NCBI GenBank assembly: GCA_030452365.1
Contig: JAKDMK010000006.1
Coordinates: forward strand, 1 to 19,094
Length of the DNA: 19,094 nt
Reading direction: 5' to 3'
Origin: Nitrococcus sp.
GTDB lineage: Bacteria; Pseudomonadota; Gammaproteobacteria; Nitrococcales; Nitrococcaceae
Every line of letters starts with the position of its first letter. Within the stretch, counting starts at the first letter, position 1. The notes below the pieces were generated by a model. The model searched no databases. It was not told where the DNA came from and saw nothing but the letters and a program-made list of their open reading frames with translations. Position numbers and translations under genes: made by a program. This document shows positions 17,722 to 19,094 of the stretch, piece by piece.

Positions 17722-17955
17722 GTGAGCAGGCGTACGGTACGGTCAACCGTCTATTTGGAGCAGGAATTACACAAGGCACTGCGCGTAAAAGCGGCATTCG
17801 CTAACCGGTCGGTTTCTGAACTTGTCAATGATGCGATTCGCCAAGCGCTACGAGAAGATCACGAAGACCTGGCTGCCTTTGATGAACGCGCGGATGAACC
17901 GACGCTATCCTATGAAGAGGTGCTGAACGACCTAAAAGCTCATGGCAAGCTATGA
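17722..17955 (+). CDS. RelB-like ribbon-helix-helix antitoxin
   Basis: A 77-residue antitoxin with N-terminal ribbon-helix-helix (RRTVRSTVYLEQELHKAL then RSVSELVNDAIRQAL) and an acidic C-terminal tail LAAFDERADEPTLSYEEV that would bind the toxin. The GTG at 17722 is chosen over the in-frame ATG at 17707 because GGAGGTGA (17709-17716), nearly the full anti-Shine-Dalgarno complement, lies 5 nt before it and covers the ATG itself; family members also begin with SRRTVRSTVY. It overlaps the downstream relE by 14 nt. The pair should be autoregulated. It differs from the RelB-like antitoxin at 15969-16196 and is not a copy of it. Confidence 0.88.
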   Translation: MSRRTVRSTVYLEQELHKALRVKAAFANRSVSELVNDAIRQALREDHEDLAAFDERADEPTLSYEEVLNDLKAHGKL

Positions 17956-18217
17956 GCTTGTCTTCAAGCAATCTGTGGCTAAAGACTTACGTCGGATTCC
18001 CAAACGGGACGTCACGCGCATTCTCAAGCGCATCCAAGCACTGGCTAAAAACCCACGCCCGCCCGACTGTGAAAAATTGTCTCGCCAAGAGCGCTACCGT
18101 ATACGTCAAGGCGTGTATCGGATCATTTATTTGATTGCAGATCAAAAGCTGTGCGTTACGGTGGTAAAAATAGGTCATCGGCGGAAAGTCTATAAGCGCT
18201 TCGCGCCGAGCGCATGA
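17942..18217 (+). CDS. RelE-family toxin (mRNA interferase)
   Basis: A 91-residue RelE/ParE-superfamily toxin, expected to cleave mRNA in the ribosomal A site. Signature elements: YELVFKQSVAKDLRRIPKRD at the start, the central KNPRPPDCEKLSRQERYRIRQGVYRIIYLI with conserved basic residues, and VVKIGHRRKVYKRF at the end, where Arg and Tyr are typical catalytic residues. It is intact and overlaps its antitoxin by 14 nt. Its TGA stop overlaps, as ATGA, the ATG of the PilR-like C-terminal fragment that follows. Confidence 0.9.
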   Translation: MASYELVFKQSVAKDLRRIPKRDVTRILKRIQALAKNPRPPDCEKLSRQERYRIRQGVYRIIYLIADQKLCVTVVKIGHRRKVYKRFAPSA

Positions 18218-18353
18218 AACCACACGATACACATCTCATCGAACAGCCTCAGCGCGAGGTTGTCGTTAAGGCGCGGCAGAAGACCCGCTGCAACAACACC
18301 GCCGCCGATCGGTGACCACATTGCGCAGCGTACGCTATCATCGAAATCAATGA
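18214..18353 (+). pseudogene. PilR/NtrC-type C-terminal fragment (Fis-HTH remnant)
   Basis: From ATG 18214 the frame reads MKPHDTHLIEQPQREVVVKA, then RQKTRCNNTAADR and a TGA at 18313. This aligns with PilR residues ETYLGEVEREVIVKALQKTRYNKTAAA. DNA 18251-18310 matches pilR 15564-15623 at 50 of 60 positions. Past the stop, a shifted frame gives TTLRSVRYHRNQ then TGA (18351-18353), matching ITFRALRYRLKK of PilR, so a small deletion and a frameshift have occurred. It lacks receiver and ATPase domains, so it cannot be a working regulator. Divergence suggests an origin from a homologue, not a fresh self-copy. Confidence 0.8.
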
Positions 18354-18371
18354 AGACACCGGAGACCGGCC

Positions 18372-18650
18372 ATGGCCAGCATCACCATTCGTAACCTCGA
18401 CCACGAGATCAAAGCCCGGCTACGCCGGACCGCCGCAGAACACGGCCACTCCATGGCGGAGGAAGCACGCCAGATTCTCCGCCAAGCGCTCGACAAACCG
18501 CGACTCGGCCGCGGACTCGGTAGCCGGATCCACAACCGCTATGCCGCCTTCGGCGGTATCGATCTCGAGCTACCTCCGCGTACCGAGTCTCCGAGGACTA
18601 ACGCGATTACGCATGCTGCCCCAGCCGCGACTCGTCAACTTAGTCGTTGA
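18372..18650 (+). CDS. FitA/VapB-like antitoxin, partner toxin missing
   Basis: A 92-residue protein with the FitA-type ribbon-helix-helix start MASITIRNLDHEIKARLRRT, followed by AAEHGHSMAEEARQILRQAL and the FitA tail RGLGSRIHNRYAAFGGIDLELPPRTESPR. GGAG lies 7 nt before the ATG. Normally a FitB PIN-domain ribonuclease follows at once; here no PIN ORF exists. After residue 75 the sequence stops looking like FitA (TNAITHAAPAATRQLSR), as if a deletion removed the antitoxin end and the whole toxin and fused the remainder to foreign sequence. It may still bind DNA. Confidence 0.8.
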   Translation: MASITIRNLDHEIKARLRRTAAEHGHSMAEEARQILRQALDKPRLGRGLGSRIHNRYAAFGGIDLELPPRTESPRTNAITHAAPAATRQLSR

Positions 18651-18681
18651 ATCTCAGATCGGAAAAGTCTATATTTTATAT

Positions 18682-18909
18682 ATAAATACGCATCTTCTCG
18701 ATCAAGCCCGCCAGCTCAGCGTGGAAGAGCAGCTCGAGCTGGTGCAAGCGCTCTGGGACAACATTGCAAAATGCAATGCCGTCCCGCTGCCGTCGGATAC
18801 CCAAAAGACAGAGCTTGACCGGCGGCTCGCCGACCACGAGGCGAACCCGAACGACGTGGTTCCGTGGAGCGAGGTCAAGGAATCCGCGCTCGCCCGCATT
18901 AGGCGGTGA
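18682..18909 (+). CDS. TIGR02574-type addiction-module antitoxin, start codon uncertain
   Basis: The frame carries HLLDQARQLSVEEQLELVQA, LWDNI, LDRRLADHEANPNDVVPW and SEVKESALARIRR, the hallmark of the putative addiction module component family (TIGR02574) that pairs with ParE toxins. Homologues begin about 4-6 residues before LLDQARQL. Here that position is ATA (18682), so the normal ATG appears lost; the next in-frame ATG upstream is 18613 and would add 23 atypical residues. The listed start marks the homologous region only. It overlaps the ParE-like gene by GTGA (18906-18909). Confidence 0.7.
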   Translation: MNTHLLDQARQLSVEEQLELVQALWDNIAKCNAVPLPSDTQKTELDRRLADHEANPNDVVPWSEVKESALARIRR

Positions 18910-19094
18910 CTCTCCCGGTTACATTTCATCGTGCCGCTCGCGCAGAATTCATCAAGGCGGCGGCTTGGTATGAGGCGCAGCGCCCATCGGCGGGGAGGAG
19001 ACTCCTTTCAAATTCCGCGATAGCGATGGAAATTGCATTCGGCGCATTACGCCTGCCCGCGCTGGTGTGCGCCCTCCTGGCCATACGGGTGACG
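18906..19094 (+). CDS. ParE-like toxin, N-terminal part, runs off the window
   Basis: From a GTG overlapping the antitoxin stop the frame reads VTLPVTFHRAARAEFIKAAA then WYEAQRPSAG, a clear ParE/RelE-superfamily toxin start. After about residue 30 the translation (RRLLSNSAIAMEIAFGALRL) loses family character and lacks the expected ARIAE..P....VHGD-type segment, so a frameshift or decay is suspected. The frame stays open to the window edge (63 codons), so completeness cannot be judged. ParE toxins typically poison gyrase. Confidence 0.6.
   Translation, partial: MTLPVTFHRAARAEFIKAAAWYEAQRPSAGRRLLSNSAIAMEIAFGALRLPALVCALLAIRVT
19086..19094 (+). repeat. Heptamer unit at window edge
   Basis: CGGGTGACG matches the unit of the array at 17324-17379. 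A second array may begin here beyond the window, within or after the ParE-like frame. Confidence 0.35.

Noticed and set aside
15686..19094. Chromosomal integron carrying TA cassettes
   Set aside because: No attC-like imperfect palindromes were found between the modules, gene orientations are mixed, and no integron integrase is present. The shared sequence at borders is the pilR end instead.

Overview
The window looks like chromosomal DNA of a gammaproteobacterium. The evidence is the divergent block bamD / rluD-pgeF-clpB, which has the same arrangement as in Escherichia coli, together with sucC-sucD, nadE-glnB and pilS-pilR, all with gammaproteobacterial-type protein sequences. The housekeeping genes are GC-rich with short spacers, which would fit a Chromatiales-like or related lineage, but the sequence alone does not allow a genus call.

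Layout. Positions 1-1624 are almost gene-poor. They hold one small membrane-protein ORF with a good terminator, an ungapped 112-bp direct repeat in two copies, a REP-like hairpin, and a textbook 145-bp MITE (15-bp perfect terminal inverted repeats, 8-bp target duplication). A formate/nitrite-transporter-family gene follows (1625-2566). Converging on it is rluD-pgeF-clpB (7309-2925, minus), with a heat-shock-type promoter in front of clpB. bamD (7401-8162, plus) diverges from rluD. sucC-sucD-nadE-glnB run on the minus strand (12351-8210) and look like one transcription unit, with a REP-like hairpin between nadE and glnB that supplies the nadE stop codon. pilS-pilR (12761-15685, plus) start beside a half copy of the same MITE.

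The accessory part is 15686-19094. Downstream of pilR lies a dense cluster of toxin-antitoxin (TA) genes: a relB-like antitoxin with an amber-interrupted relE, hicA-hicB, a second relB-relE pair, a FitA-like antitoxin without its PIN toxin, and a TIGR02574-type antitoxin followed by a ParE-like toxin that runs off the window. Between them are a coiled-coil membrane protein with 33-bp internal repeats, a heptanucleotide tandem array, a decayed minus-strand small ORF and a ParE fragment. The most striking observation is that the 3' end of pilR recurs twice inside this cluster: a perfect 39-bp copy at 16288-16326, just past the first TA module, and a degenerate PilR/NtrC-type C-terminal coding fragment at 18214-18353, just past the second relE. 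This suggests that the end of pilR (or a homologue) has been a repeated insertion or recombination point for small TA cassettes. No integrase or transposase gene is visible in the window.

How the genes work together: the core genes cover outer-membrane assembly (bamD), rRNA modification (rluD), peptidoglycan quality control (pgeF), disaggregation (clpB), the TCA cycle (sucCD), NAD synthesis (nadE), nitrogen signalling (glnB) and type IV pilus regulation (pilSR). The TA region shows a mix of intact and decaying modules, typical of ongoing gain and loss.
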